Below, piece after piece: positions 17,777-27,317 of a DNA stretch of 61,059 nucleotides. Within the stretch, counting starts at the first letter, position 1. Each line of letters opens with the position of its first letter. The DNA comes from Chitinophagaceae bacterium (GTDB lineage: Bacteria > Bacteroidota > Bacteroidia > Chitinophagales > Chitinophagaceae). Position numbers and translations under genes: made by a program. The notes below the pieces were generated by a model. It had not been told where the DNA came from and ran no database searches. It worked only from the letters and a program-made list of their open reading frames with translations. The stretch lies in contig JABFRU010000039.1 in NCBI GenBank assembly GCA_013140985.1, forward strand, positions 1-61,059, written 5' to 3'.

Positions 17777-19288
17777 CTATGGTTCTATTATAGCGTCTGC
17801 TTGTTTTTCATTAAAGGCGAGAGCCTTTTCATCATCAAACTCTCCTTCCCATCTTGCGATAACGCAACTGGCCAGTGTATTGCCAATAACATTCACTGAT
17901 GTTCTTGCCATATCCATCAGTTCATCTATTCCATAGATCGCCATGATGGGCCACAATGGAAATTTGAATGTAGCAGCAGTAGCAATTAATATTACTAATG
18001 ATGCCCTCGGCACAGCAGCCACTCCCTTACTCGTCAGCATCAGCGTAAGACCGATCATCAGTTGCTCTCCGAATGATAAATGTATGCCTGCGGCCTGTGC
18101 AACAAACACTGATGCCAGGGAAAGATATAAAGTCGTTCCGTCAAGATTGAATGTGTAGCCTGTTGGAATAACAAAGGATACGATCTTTCTCGGCACACCA
18201 AATTTTTCCATATTCTCCAATGCTTTTGGCAAAGCAGAATCCGAACTGGTGGTGGCAAATGCGATAGATACCGGTTCCCGGATAGCCTTGATAAATTGCC
18301 GTATAGGAATTTTGGCTACCCACAATGCCACCGGCAATAATACCAATAGCAGGAAGACGATCAATGCTGCGTATAAAGTAACCAGTAGCAGCAATAAGTT
18401 TTTCAGAATATCAATACCCAGGTGACCGACAGTAACAGCGATGGCAGCCCCTACACCAAAAGGAGCAAAATACATGATGATATTAGTGAACTTGAACATC
18501 GTTTCCGAAAGGCTCTCTGCAAAATCAAGCATCGGTTTTTTCTTCCGTTCATTGAGCAATGCAAGAGCAATTCCAAAAATGACACTGAAAAAAACGATGG
18601 GCAATACGTTGCCTTCATAAACAGATTTGATGATATTTTCGGGGAAAATATCAATGATATGATCCTGCCAGCCTTTAGGTTTTGTATCAGGCAAAGTATT
18701 GATAAGCCCCTGCGGTACATCCACACCTGCACTGTCCATATAAGAGATCACTTTTGCCTGTAGTTGTTTTTCAGCTGACGGGGGCAGTTCTTTCAATAAT
18801 TCCGTGGGAATTTTGATACCTTTTCCTGCACCGGTAATATTAATAGCAGCCAAACCAATAACAAGAGCAATGGTTGTAACTACTTCAAAATAGACGAGCG
18901 ACTTCCATCCCATTCTTCCCACTTGCTTTAAATTAGCATGGCTGGCAATACCTACAACAAGTGTTGCGAACAATAAAGGAGCAACTATAGTTTTTACCAA
19001 TCGAAGAAAGATAGTACTGAGAAATTTAAGATCTTCCGATTGAAATCCTTTTGTTCCCTTGGGAAAATCTACGCCGATCTCCACACCTATTGCCATGGCG
19101 ATAAGTATCCATGCAGTCAATGATCTTTTATAAATACCATACAAAACAAGACTGGCAACAACCACCCAGCGCAATATCATCAGCAGGTTGGGTGAAAATT
19201 CAGCCCAGCCTTGTCCATGAATGACATGGATAATGGCGGCAAAGGTGAACAGCACAAGTGCAAGAAACCCGGCTTTCCGTTTATTCAT
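17777..19288 (-). CDS. Dicarboxylate/amino acid:cation symporter (DAACS family)
   Basis: 503 residues. Sodium- or proton-coupled uptake of glutamate, aspartate or C4-dicarboxylates across the inner membrane. The hairpin motif ATTSSDSALPKAL and the transport-site motif YTFNLDGTTLYLSLASVFVAQAAG (NMDGT-like, here NLDGT) are clear. The protein is longer than usual because of an N-terminal pair of membrane segments and a loop (about residues 150-220) rich in Lys and Pro. It is first gene of the minus-strand DAACS-DedA-MFS-GT9 cluster, with a TAGTTTTG promoter element upstream. Confidence 0.92.
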   Translation of the reverse strand: MNKRKAGFLALVLFTFAAIIHVIHGQGWAEFSPNLLMILRWVVVASLVLYGIYKRSLTAWILIAMAIGVEIGVDFPKGTKGFQSEDLKFLSTIFLRLVKTIVAPLLFATLVVGIASHANLKQVGRMGWKSLVYFEVVTTIALVIGLAAINITGAGKGIKIPTELLKELPPSAEKQLQAKVISYMDSAGVDVPQGLINTLPDTKPKGWQDHIIDIFPENIIKSVYEGNVLPIVFFSVIFGIALALLNERKKKPMLDFAESLSETMFKFTNIIMYFAPFGVGAAIAVTVGHLGIDILKNLLLLLVTLYAALIVFLLLVLLPVALWVAKIPIRQFIKAIREPVSIAFATTSSDSALPKALENMEKFGVPRKIVSFVIPTGYTFNLDGTTLYLSLASVFVAQAAGIHLSFGEQLMIGLTLMLTSKGVAAVPRASLVILIATAATFKFPLWPIMAIYGIDELMDMARTSVNVIGNTLASCVIARWEGEFDDEKALAFNEKQADAIIEP

Positions 19289-19307
19289 TTTTAAAACAGT
19301 AAGGCTT

Positions 19308-19315
19308 CAAAACTA
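19308..19315 (-). promoter_or_regulatory. TAGTTTTG -7 element of the DAACS cluster
   Basis: Exact TAnnTTTG match on the minus strand, ending 19 bp before the ATG at 19288. The divergent region to 19440 also contains the small inverted repeat GCGAT-AA-ATCGC (about 19383-19394). Confidence 0.5.
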
Positions 19316-19440
19316 AAGGTTTATTTCTGAAAACAATACTGTCCCCGCACCCGAACCGTTGATAAATCTTTTTATTGGCTTTTGCGATAAATCGCTATTT
19401 TTCCTGTTCATTACTTATTGTAAACCAACAAAACTGACAC

Positions 19441-21138
19441 ATGAGTTTATTTGTAAGGAAACCAATGGCCGCTTTGATGAACGAAGCAGCCGAAACAGGA
19501 ACACATACACTGAAAAAAACATTGGGAGCTAAAGGTTTGATTGCTCTCGGTATCGGCGCTATCATTGGTGCAGGTTTGTTTTCTATAACCGGTATGGCTG
19601 CCGCCAATCATGCCGGTCCTGCCATTACCCTTTCTTTTGTTGTTGCAGGTTTAGGTTGTTTGTTTGCAGGCTTATGCTATGCAGAGTTTGCATCCATGAT
19701 CCCTGTTGCTGGAAGCGCTTATACATATTCTTATGCAACGATGGGTGAATTCATGGCCTGGATCATTGGATGGGATCTTGTTCTTGAATATGCCGTCGGC
19801 GCCGCTACTGTTGGTATAAGCTGGAGCCGTTATCTTGGAAGGTTTTTGGAAGGCTTTGGCGTTACTCTCCCCACCGAAATAATGGCCGGTCCATGGGACG
19901 GTGGTATCATTAATCTTCCTGCTGTATTTATTATTGTATTAATGAGTTTGCTTTTGATCAGGGGCACAAAAGAAAGTGCTTTTGTAAACAGTATTATTGT
20001 TGTTATAAAGATCGCCGTTGTTTTAACTTTCATCATTCTTGGTTGGTCTTATATCAATAATTCAAATTATGATCCCTACATTCCGGATAATACTGGTAAA
20101 TTCGGAGACTTTGGATTTAGTGGAATAATTCGAGCTGCCGCCATTGTCTTCTTTGCTTATATAGGCTTCGATGCTGTAAGTACCGCAGCACAGGAAGCCA
20201 AAAATCCCAAGCGGGATATGCCGATAGGTATTCTCGGTTCATTGCTTATTTGTACTATACTATATATACTCTTTGCGCATGTGATGACAGGTGTAGCCAA
20301 CTATAAAACCTTTACAGGAATGGATAGCATTGCACCTGTCTCTGTAGCGATCGATCACATGGGCACCGGCGTCAATGAACTTGGCAAACCCGTAGGAGAT
20401 TATCCCTGGCTGAACAGGGCCATTGTAGTAGCCATTCTATTTGGATATGCATCGGTGATATTGGTAATGCTCATGGGGCAAAGCCGTGTATTCTTTAGTA
20501 TGAGTAAAGATGGTTTAATCCCTAAAATATTCTCTGCAGTAAATCCAAAAACTCAAACTCCTGCCAAGAACAATTTCCTGTTCATGCTTTTCGTCAGCGC
20601 CTTTGCTGCATTTGTACCGGCAAGAGTTGTTGGTGAGATGACCAGTATCGGAACATTGTTTGCATTCATATTAGTTTGTATTGGCGTATGGGTAATGCGT
20701 AAAAAAATGCCGGGTCTTCCCAGAGCGTTTAAAACACCAATGGTTCCACTGGTACCTATACTTGGTATCGCTACTTGTTTATTCATGATGGTGTTTCTGC
20801 CAATGGATACATGGGTTCGTTTGTTAGTGTGGATGTTGATCGGCCTTGACATCTACTTGTTGTATGGTGCGAAAAACAGTCATCTTGGAAATGGAACTAC
20901 CGGCAGAAAAGGAATGAGATTAGCCCGCTATACAGGAATGGCACTTGCTGGTCTTTTAGCCATCGTCGGTTTCTTGTATCAAAATTCTGTTGGTTGGACA
21001 CATGAAGTGTTGAAACCGGATGGCAGCAAGGTTATAGAAAACACAGACCGGACCTTATTCTATATCTCCATCATTTTTGCTGCTATACATGTAGCCTTGT
21101 ATGGAAGTAAGCTGGGGAGAAAAGAAGATAAGAACTAA
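19441..21138 (+). CDS. APC family amino acid permease (cationic amino acid transporter type)
   Basis: 565 residues with about 12-14 membrane segments. The first segment carries GIGAIIGAGLFSITG, the APC substrate-site motif (GxGIGxGIF-like), followed by CYAEFASMIPVAGSAYTYSYATMGE. This layout matches the YfnA/CAT group of bacterial permeases. The substrate is probably an amino acid but cannot be specified. It is monocistronic, with a strong terminator after the stop and divergent from the DAACS cluster. Confidence 0.92.
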   Translation: MSLFVRKPMAALMNEAAETGTHTLKKTLGAKGLIALGIGAIIGAGLFSITGMAAANHAGPAITLSFVVAGLGCLFAGLCYAEFASMIPVAGSAYTYSYATMGEFMAWIIGWDLVLEYAVGAATVGISWSRYLGRFLEGFGVTLPTEIMAGPWDGGIINLPAVFIIVLMSLLLIRGTKESAFVNSIIVVIKIAVVLTFIILGWSYINNSNYDPYIPDNTGKFGDFGFSGIIRAAAIVFFAYIGFDAVSTAAQEAKNPKRDMPIGILGSLLICTILYILFAHVMTGVANYKTFTGMDSIAPVSVAIDHMGTGVNELGKPVGDYPWLNRAIVVAILFGYASVILVMLMGQSRVFFSMSKDGLIPKIFSAVNPKTQTPAKNNFLFMLFVSAFAAFVPARVVGEMTSIGTLFAFILVCIGVWVMRKKMPGLPRAFKTPMVPLVPILGIATCLFMMVFLPMDTWVRLLVWMLIGLDIYLLYGAKNSHLGNGTTGRKGMRLARYTGMALAGLLAIVGFLYQNSVGWTHEVLKPDGSKVIENTDRTLFYISIIFAAIHVALYGSKLGRKEDKN

Positions 21139-21156
21139 GTTATTACCTGATTAAAT

Positions 21157-21188
21157 AAAACCGTCTCGCCTAAAACGAGGCGGTTTTT
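21157..21188 (+). terminator. Terminator of the amino acid permease gene
   Basis: Stem AAAACCGTCTCG/CGAGGCGGTTTT with one G-T wobble and a 7-nt loop, followed by a T run. It lies 18 bp past the stop codon. Confidence 0.9.
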
Positions 21189-21206
21189 CATTTTAGCCTA
21201 TTGCCT

Positions 21207-21214
21207 TACTTTTG
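21207..21214 (+). promoter_or_regulatory. TACTTTTG -7 element of yebC
   Basis: Exact TAnnTTTG consensus between the permease terminator and the yebC start, giving a leader of about 50 nt. Confidence 0.65.
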
Positions 21215-21264
21215 CACTCCGCAAAATGAACTATTTGACACATTTGACTTAATGACTGAATACT

Positions 21265-21987
21265 ATGGGAAGAATATTTGAAGTACGTAAATCAACAATG
21301 TTTGCCCGCTGGGACAGGATGGCCAAACAATTTACCCGTATCGGTAAAGAAATTATCATTGCAGTAAAAGCCGGAGGACCCGATCCCGGTACCAATGCTG
21401 CTCTTCGCCGCTGTTTTCAAAATGCCCGCAGTGTGGGTATGCCGAAAGACAGGGTGGAAGCCGCTATTAAAAGAGCACAGGGTAAAGAACTTGTGAATTA
21501 TGATGAGATCCTCTATGAAGGTTATGGCCCGCATGGGGTAGCCATATTAGTTGAAACAGCTACGGACAATCATGTAAGAACAGTGGCCAATGTAAAATCA
21601 CATTTTACAAAAAATGGGGGCACCCTTGGCAATAGCGGCAGTGTAAGTTTCCAGTTCAAGAAAATGGGTTCATTCAAATTAAAACCCGAAGGGTTGAATG
21701 CAGAAGACATGGAACTGGAGCTGATCGATTTTGGCTTGGAAGAATTAGGTGAAAGCACCGGTGAGAACGGCGAACCTGTTTTAGTGATCCGTTGCGGCTT
21801 CACCGATTTTGGTAACATGCAAAAAGCATTGGAAGATAAAGGCATCACTCCTATCAGTGCTGAACTGGAATGGATACCTTCTACAACTGTTCCTGTAAAT
21901 GATGAACAAGCTGCCGATGTAAGCAAACTCATCGAAAAGTTAGAACAGGATGAGGATGTACAGAAAGTGTTTCATAATATGGGATGA
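21265..21987 (+). CDS. yebC: YebC/PmpR family regulatory protein
   Basis: 240 residues, the usual family length. The N-terminal helical domain has the family pattern ([28 protein letters not shown], then [21 protein letters not shown]) and domain 2 has [19 protein letters not shown]. Members act as DNA-binding transcription regulators or help ribosomes on difficult sequences. The start [17 protein letters not shown] is that of the Bacteroidetes form, distinct from the MAGHSKW start of proteobacterial YebC. It is monocistronic and ends 3 bp before a convergent gene. Confidence 0.93.
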   Translation: MGRIFEVRKSTMFARWDRMAKQFTRIGKEIIIAVKAGGPDPGTNAALRRCFQNARSVGMPKDRVEAAIKRAQGKELVNYDEILYEGYGPHGVAILVETATDNHVRTVANVKSHFTKNGGTLGNSGSVSFQFKKMGSFKLKPEGLNAEDMELELIDFGLEELGESTGENGEPVLVIRCGFTDFGNMQKALEDKGITPISAELEWIPSTTVPVNDEQAADVSKLIEKLEQDEDVQKVFHNMG

Positions 21988-21990
21988 ACA

Positions 21991-23730
21991 TTATTCACTT
22001 ATCGCTCTCACCACATGTCTTTGTTTTCGTTCATCTCCTGAAAACCTGAAAATATAAGGCTGCCCGGCTGCCGGCTCAGACCAGGCATACCATGTACCGC
22101 CAAGTCCGCTTGATACATAAAAATTTTTAAGGTTCCAGTCGTCGCTGAAAATATCGCTGCCAAAACTGGTAGTAAGCATAAAGCTTCTGATATCTGCCCG
22201 GCGAACGGAACGGTTCAATTCAAGATGTACTGTCTGCGAACTTTCATCTATCCATCTCGCCCCGTTATTTACATTAGAGAAAACCTGTGAAGTTCCGTCT
22301 GTATATTGTACAGTGATCGTAACATTATCATTTTCGCCCCGCAGGTCATCATTTCCTGTAATAAACTGTGCATACAAATGCCTTACACTTCCTTCAGCTT
22401 CTCCTTCAGGAAAGTTGGGAATATCCCGTGGAGGCACATGACTGCCATCGTAACGGTTGTTTACAAAATAAGTGCGCCATGCATTTCCTGATTCCACTTC
22501 AAAATAACATTGCTTGATCCTGTCGGGCACTAAAGTGGTCATAATATTGCTGCGGTTAGGGTTATATACAAGTATTTTTATTTCTTCGGACCTTACATTC
22601 GGATCACCTGTATATCTTCCCATGGCATATCCCACTATCAGCACCACATGCCTGCTTCCATCATGATCATCCTTTCCCCGCACACCACCGGCAAACAGAC
22701 CTAAGGGTTTAGGTGTGCCTGCATCCACAGCATCTTTTACTTCTTTAAACCGGCCACTGCCGGTTCCTTCTATCCCCCAGCGAAAGAGTTCTCCTCCACG
22801 GGTATTATAAGAAACTTCCAGGTCGGTCCAACTGCTGTTTACATCCCACATAGAGTGGTTTTGTCTTTCATAAATGTAAGACTGCAGCGCTGTACGATTG
22901 GCGGGCATATACGACTGTCTTGGTATGGGAATACGCTGCCTGAAATAATCCAATGCTGTATATACCATTCCACCGCACAATCCACCCCAGCGTATGATGT
23001 CTTCCCCATTGAAATCATTTATAAAACGGAACCCATGTGTGGCTGGGATAAATGCAGTGGTTCGCCTGTTATCATTCGTCCATTTTATCAGGTGCCATTT
23101 CTGTTCTGAAGTATTGGCAGATGTATTGGAAAAACTAACAACACCCCCATCCTTGTTTCTTCGTTCTATCAGGTTCAGGTATTTATTTGTTTTTGATTTG
23201 ATGGTATAATATCCATCCGGCGTTTCAATCAGTTGCCACAATTGGCTGTCGTCTGTTGATTCAGGCTCTGTCGTGGGGGCCAGCAATCTTTTTTGCGAAA
23301 GAAATAAACCTGATTCGGATTGTATTTTATAAAAACCACCTGCGCCTGGAATAAATTTCCACAATTGTTGTTGCGGACGGTCGATATAGGAGAATATATA
23401 CACTAATGATTGTTCGCGGGGTACATCATCTTTTACGGTGAGATAGCGATAATCTCTTGCTGTGCGTATAAGAAATGAACCGTTGCCCAGGTAAAGTTCA
23501 TCCGCAGTAGCGATCCTGCCGCTTACAGTTGCTCTTACAGGAGTGGCTGCATACTCTGTTTTTTTGGTGGTGTCACTTGCAACTACAGGTTTAATTTTGG
23601 TATTTGCAGGAAGACCAGACTGTGTTGCGGTTTTAGGTACTGTAGTTATTTGTGCATTTACGCTAAAGATCAATACACTGATCATCATTGCCGTAAATAA
23701 AGAACGATAAAAGATGATTGTGATTTTCAT
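21991..23730 (-). CDS. Exported ricin-type lectin, papain-like and PLAT-like multidomain protein
   Basis: 579 residues. The signal peptide ends near VNAQ (residue 27). Residues about 70-217 form a beta-trefoil of ricin type, with repeated QLWKFIP/QLWQLIE/QKWHLIK elements. Residues about 230-410 carry GGLCGGMVYTALDYF (Cys252), GSRHVVLIVGYAMG (His361) and VYNPN (Asn390), in the order and spacing of a papain-fold cysteine peptidase. Residues about 455-565 resemble a PLAT/LH2 or similar beta-sandwich (DDLRGENDNVTITVQY, ending DDWNLKNFYV). I infer an exported carbohydrate-binding peptidase or transferase. Activity is not proven and the family name is unknown to me. Confidence 0.7.
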   Translation of the reverse strand: MKITIIFYRSLFTAMMISVLIFSVNAQITTVPKTATQSGLPANTKIKPVVASDTTKKTEYAATPVRATVSGRIATADELYLGNGSFLIRTARDYRYLTVKDDVPREQSLVYIFSYIDRPQQQLWKFIPGAGGFYKIQSESGLFLSQKRLLAPTTEPESTDDSQLWQLIETPDGYYTIKSKTNKYLNLIERRNKDGGVVSFSNTSANTSEQKWHLIKWTNDNRRTTAFIPATHGFRFINDFNGEDIIRWGGLCGGMVYTALDYFRQRIPIPRQSYMPANRTALQSYIYERQNHSMWDVNSSWTDLEVSYNTRGGELFRWGIEGTGSGRFKEVKDAVDAGTPKPLGLFAGGVRGKDDHDGSRHVVLIVGYAMGRYTGDPNVRSEEIKILVYNPNRSNIMTTLVPDRIKQCYFEVESGNAWRTYFVNNRYDGSHVPPRDIPNFPEGEAEGSVRHLYAQFITGNDDLRGENDNVTITVQYTDGTSQVFSNVNNGARWIDESSQTVHLELNRSVRRADIRSFMLTTSFGSDIFSDDWNLKNFYVSSGLGGTWYAWSEPAAGQPYIFRFSGDERKQRHVVRAISE

Positions 23731-24114
23731 ATGTCAAATAAATTTATTGAAAGATCAATTATGTCTTGCCTGACGAAGACAAGAAAGATAAGGCTGCAAA
23801 CAGCCGGTACTTACTAAATATTACTGCTACGAAACTACTCTTTATTGCTATAAAATGCGGGTTCTTATGGTTGTCGGGCAAATAACTATTCAACCTAATT
23901 TTTTCTTTTTTGAAAATTTTACTACATTCATGAGTCGAAGACGGTTTGACTGCATTTCACATTCTTCAAAGTATAGCCTCCACAAGTATAGCCATGGGCA
24001 TTGATATGCTATTCTAAGAATAAGACGGATTCCTTATCTCCTGAAAAACAAGGTTAACGGCTATAGTTTTCCCTGAACTGTTTATATATTTTTTCATAAC
24101 CAAAACAACATGAC
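23731..24114. other. 384-bp intergenic region, divergent promoters
   Basis: No ORF or RNA gene recognised. It separates the divergent lectin/peptidase gene and the susC-like gene, so it must hold both promoters. An AAGTATAGCC direct repeat occurs twice near 23967-23997. No clear terminator or riboswitch is seen. Confidence 0.5.
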
Positions 24115-27100
24115 ATGAGAAAACAATTACTACTGTTGTCCGGTTTTTTGCTGTGCAGCCTGCTTATGCTCGCCCAGCGAACTATTACCGGAAAAGTGAC
24201 TGACGACAAAGGCAATCCTGTTGCTAATGCATCAGTACTAGTAAAAGGTACTACGAAAGGTACCACCACTAAAACAGACGGAACTTATTCCATTGATGTT
24301 CCGGCTTCTGCAAAAGCACTCATCTTTTCTTCGGTTGACATGCTTACTATTGAAAAACCGATCGGAAGTGAAACTTCCATCAGTGTAAGTATGGTAGCAG
24401 AAGAGAAAACGATGGCTGAAGTGGTGGTAACCGGGTATGGTACCCAACGAAGAAAAGATGTGACCTCCAGCATCTCTACTGTAAAAGGTGCAACCATTGC
24501 CAACAAACCTATTCAAAGTTTTGAACAGGCTCTGGCAGGAAGAGCAACAGGTGTTCAGATCACTGTACCTAACGGCGTGTTGAATACTCCTCCTGTATTC
24601 CGCATCAGGGGTACAAATTCTATTTCATTGAGTTCATATCCCTTGATCATTGTGGATGGGGTGCCTACTCCTACCGGTGATTTCAGTTCTACTGCGGCTG
24701 CCGGTAATGCACTTGCAAGTATCAATCCAAACGATATTGAGAGTATTGACATCGCAAAAGACGCTGCCGCAACAGCTATTTATGGAAGCCGTGCAGCCAA
24801 TGGTGTTGTTTTTATAACCACTAAGAAAGGAAAAACAGGAAAAGCAAGGATATCTTATAATGCATCAGTTGGCTGGACAAAAGCATATGGTCTGCCTGAA
24901 GTATTGAATGCACAGGAATACACTAATTATAAAAATATGGCTGCTGCTAACAATCCCGGTGTGAACAGCACCAATCCTGCCGGTGCTGGTTATACTCATT
25001 TTGCAACAGCTACTGATGCCAGTGGTAAAGTGATCGACACTGACTGGTTTGGTGAAGTTTATCGCCAGGGCTTTTCACAGGATCATAATCTGAATGTTTC
25101 CGGTGGCAGTGAGAATACCACTTATTATTTTTCTGTGGGATACAGCGATCAGGAAGGTATTTTAAAAAGAAATGATTTTAAACGCCGGAATATTTTATTC
25201 AATATTGATTCCCGGGTAAATAATATTTTGACTGTTGGTGGAAAGATCTCTTATTCCAATGAACTGAACCTTGCTGCCAATACTTCAGGTTCATTGAACG
25301 GCGAAGCATTCAATACCGGTGGTTTTGGAAGAATCGCAATGGTAAATGCGCCGAATGTATCCCCTTATAATAACAATGGCACCTATAATATTGCCAATCC
25401 TGCGGCCAATGCAGTAGGTTCTATGAACAATTCAGTAGTAGTTGGATTTTATAACCCTAATGTATTATTGGATCTGAACCGTCAAAATGCTGAGACCAAT
25501 CATATCCAGTCCAATGCTTATATACAGATCAAACCATTTAAGTGGCTTACTTTAAAAACGCTGTATGGAATTGACTATTTATTTGTAGATAATGAAACTT
25601 TCCTGACACCTCTTCATGGAGATGGCTTTACTCCAGTCGGCAGCGCTTCCAGCACCCTTGGAAAATTCAAGAGATGGACCTGGACAAATACAGCCCAATT
25701 TGACTATGTCTTCAATTCCATTCATACGGTAAGAGCTCTTATTGGAAACGAACAGGACAGGAGAACCAGCATCGGTTTCGGACTCAATCGTCAAACGATC
25801 TCAGACCCTGTATATACAGTTATTCAGGCTGGTTTTAGTACGCCGAATACCGCCGGTCTCGCATACGGTGAGAATTATCTTTTATCAACTTTTGGAAGTC
25901 TTAGCTATGACTATAAAAAGAAATATTTTATCAGTGCAAATATGCGGAATGATGAATACTCTGCTTTTGCCAGCAAAAGCCAGGTTTTCTATGGTGTATC
26001 CGGTGGATGGGAAGTTGGAAAAGAAAAATTCTGGGAAACATCTGGTTTAAGCAATGTATTAAACAACTTCAGGTTGCGTGCCAGTTATGGTAAAGTAGGA
26101 AATACAGCCGGCATTGGCGACTACTCGATCTATTCTTCATATGGTTCCGGATTGTATGGAGGATTACCTACATTGATATACAACTCCGCAGGAAATCCTA
26201 ATCTCCAGTGGGAAACCAGTGAGAAGTTTGATATCGGCCTTAATTTTGGTATCCTGAAAGACAGGATAACATTTGAGTTTACCTATTATAAAAATGACAT
26301 CACCGACCTGATATTGAATGTGCCACAAGCGCCATCGGCTGGTGTTCCAAGCTCAATACCTACCAACGTTGGTACCATGTATAATAAAGGTTTTGAATTA
26401 GGAATAACAGCTACTCCATTCCGTGGGAAAGATTTTAACTGGTCATCAACTCTTAACATAACTACCAATAAAAATGAGGTTACTTCACTAGCCCCAGGTC
26501 TTACTGAAATATTAACTTCTACCTCAGGGCTTGAAACAGTAAGCCGCAGTGCTGTTGGCTATTCTTTAGGTTATTTATGGCTGGTACGTAATGGTGGTGT
26601 AGATCCGCAAACAGGCAGAAGGATCTTGTTGAATGCAGCAGGTCAGCAGGTGTTATATTCTTTCTACCAGAATGTTGGCGCCGGTATTTATAATTGGATC
26701 AATCCCGACGGCACCCGTTACTCTGAACCAGGCCAACCAGTGGGTGTAGGTGTCACACAAGCAAAAGACGGCGTGATGTTTGGAAATACTATTCCTAAAG
26801 TGTATGGAGGCTGGGACAATACTTTCCGTTATAAGAATTTTGATCTGAATGTACTGCTCACTTACCAGCTTGGATTTTGGGTTTATTATGGAAGTAATGC
26901 CGGTCTGCATGATCAGCGTTTTTGGAATAATCACCGGGATGTACTGACAGCATGGAGCAAACCCGGAGATGTTACAACTGTTCCAAAACCAATATATGGT
27001 GACAATGTTTCCAATGGATCAGGCTTGCCTATGTCATACAATGCTTTCAAAGGCGATTTTGTGAAAGTAAAAAATGTGACATTGTCATATAATTTGCCTG

Positions 27101-27300
27101 CCAGCCTTATCAGTAAGGTTAAATTGTCATCAGCAAGAGTATATATCAGCGGACAGAACCTTGCCATTATTACAGATTATCCCGGACCTGATCCTGAAGT
27201 TTCATCCAATGGAAATTCTAATTCCGGCCAGGGTATTGACAGGAATACTATTGGTAATGCCAGAACTTTTGTGATCGGTTTGAATATCAGTTTTAATTAA
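24115..27300 (+). CDS. SusC/RagA family TonB-linked outer membrane protein
   Basis: 1061 residues. It forms the TonB-dependent channel of a SusCD nutrient pump. The signal peptide ends at LMLAQ. A carboxypeptidase-like domain follows (RTITGKVTDDKGNPVANASVLVKGTTKGT). The plug domain carries the SusC signatures EVVVTGYGTQRRKDVTSSIS and IVDGVP, with DIESIDIAKDAAATAIYGSRAANGVVFITTKKG. The rest is the 22-strand barrel, ending GLNISFN. The SusD partner follows after 17 bp. No glycoside hydrolase, peptidase or anti-sigma gene adjoins, so the substrate cannot be guessed. Confidence 0.96.
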   Translation: MRKQLLLLSGFLLCSLLMLAQRTITGKVTDDKGNPVANASVLVKGTTKGTTTKTDGTYSIDVPASAKALIFSSVDMLTIEKPIGSETSISVSMVAEEKTMAEVVVTGYGTQRRKDVTSSISTVKGATIANKPIQSFEQALAGRATGVQITVPNGVLNTPPVFRIRGTNSISLSSYPLIIVDGVPTPTGDFSSTAAAGNALASINPNDIESIDIAKDAAATAIYGSRAANGVVFITTKKGKTGKARISYNASVGWTKAYGLPEVLNAQEYTNYKNMAAANNPGVNSTNPAGAGYTHFATATDASGKVIDTDWFGEVYRQGFSQDHNLNVSGGSENTTYYFSVGYSDQEGILKRNDFKRRNILFNIDSRVNNILTVGGKISYSNELNLAANTSGSLNGEAFNTGGFGRIAMVNAPNVSPYNNNGTYNIANPAANAVGSMNNSVVVGFYNPNVLLDLNRQNAETNHIQSNAYIQIKPFKWLTLKTLYGIDYLFVDNETFLTPLHGDGFTPVGSASSTLGKFKRWTWTNTAQFDYVFNSIHTVRALIGNEQDRRTSIGFGLNRQTISDPVYTVIQAGFSTPNTAGLAYGENYLLSTFGSLSYDYKKKYFISANMRNDEYSAFASKSQVFYGVSGGWEVGKEKFWETSGLSNVLNNFRLRASYGKVGNTAGIGDYSIYSSYGSGLYGGLPTLIYNSAGNPNLQWETSEKFDIGLNFGILKDRITFEFTYYKNDITDLILNVPQAPSAGVPSSIPTNVGTMYNKGFELGITATPFRGKDFNWSSTLNITTNKNEVTSLAPGLTEILTSTSGLETVSRSAVGYSLGYLWLVRNGGVDPQTGRRILLNAAGQQVLYSFYQNVGAGIYNWINPDGTRYSEPGQPVGVGVTQAKDGVMFGNTIPKVYGGWDNTFRYKNFDLNVLLTYQLGFWVYYGSNAGLHDQRFWNNHRDVLTAWSKPGDVTTVPKPIYGDNVSNGSGLPMSYNAFKGDFVKVKNVTLSYNLPASLISKVKLSSARVYISGQNLAIITDYPGPDPEVSSNGNSNSGQGIDRNTIGNARTFVIGLNISFN

Positions 27301-27317
27301 ACCAAAATATTAAAAAG

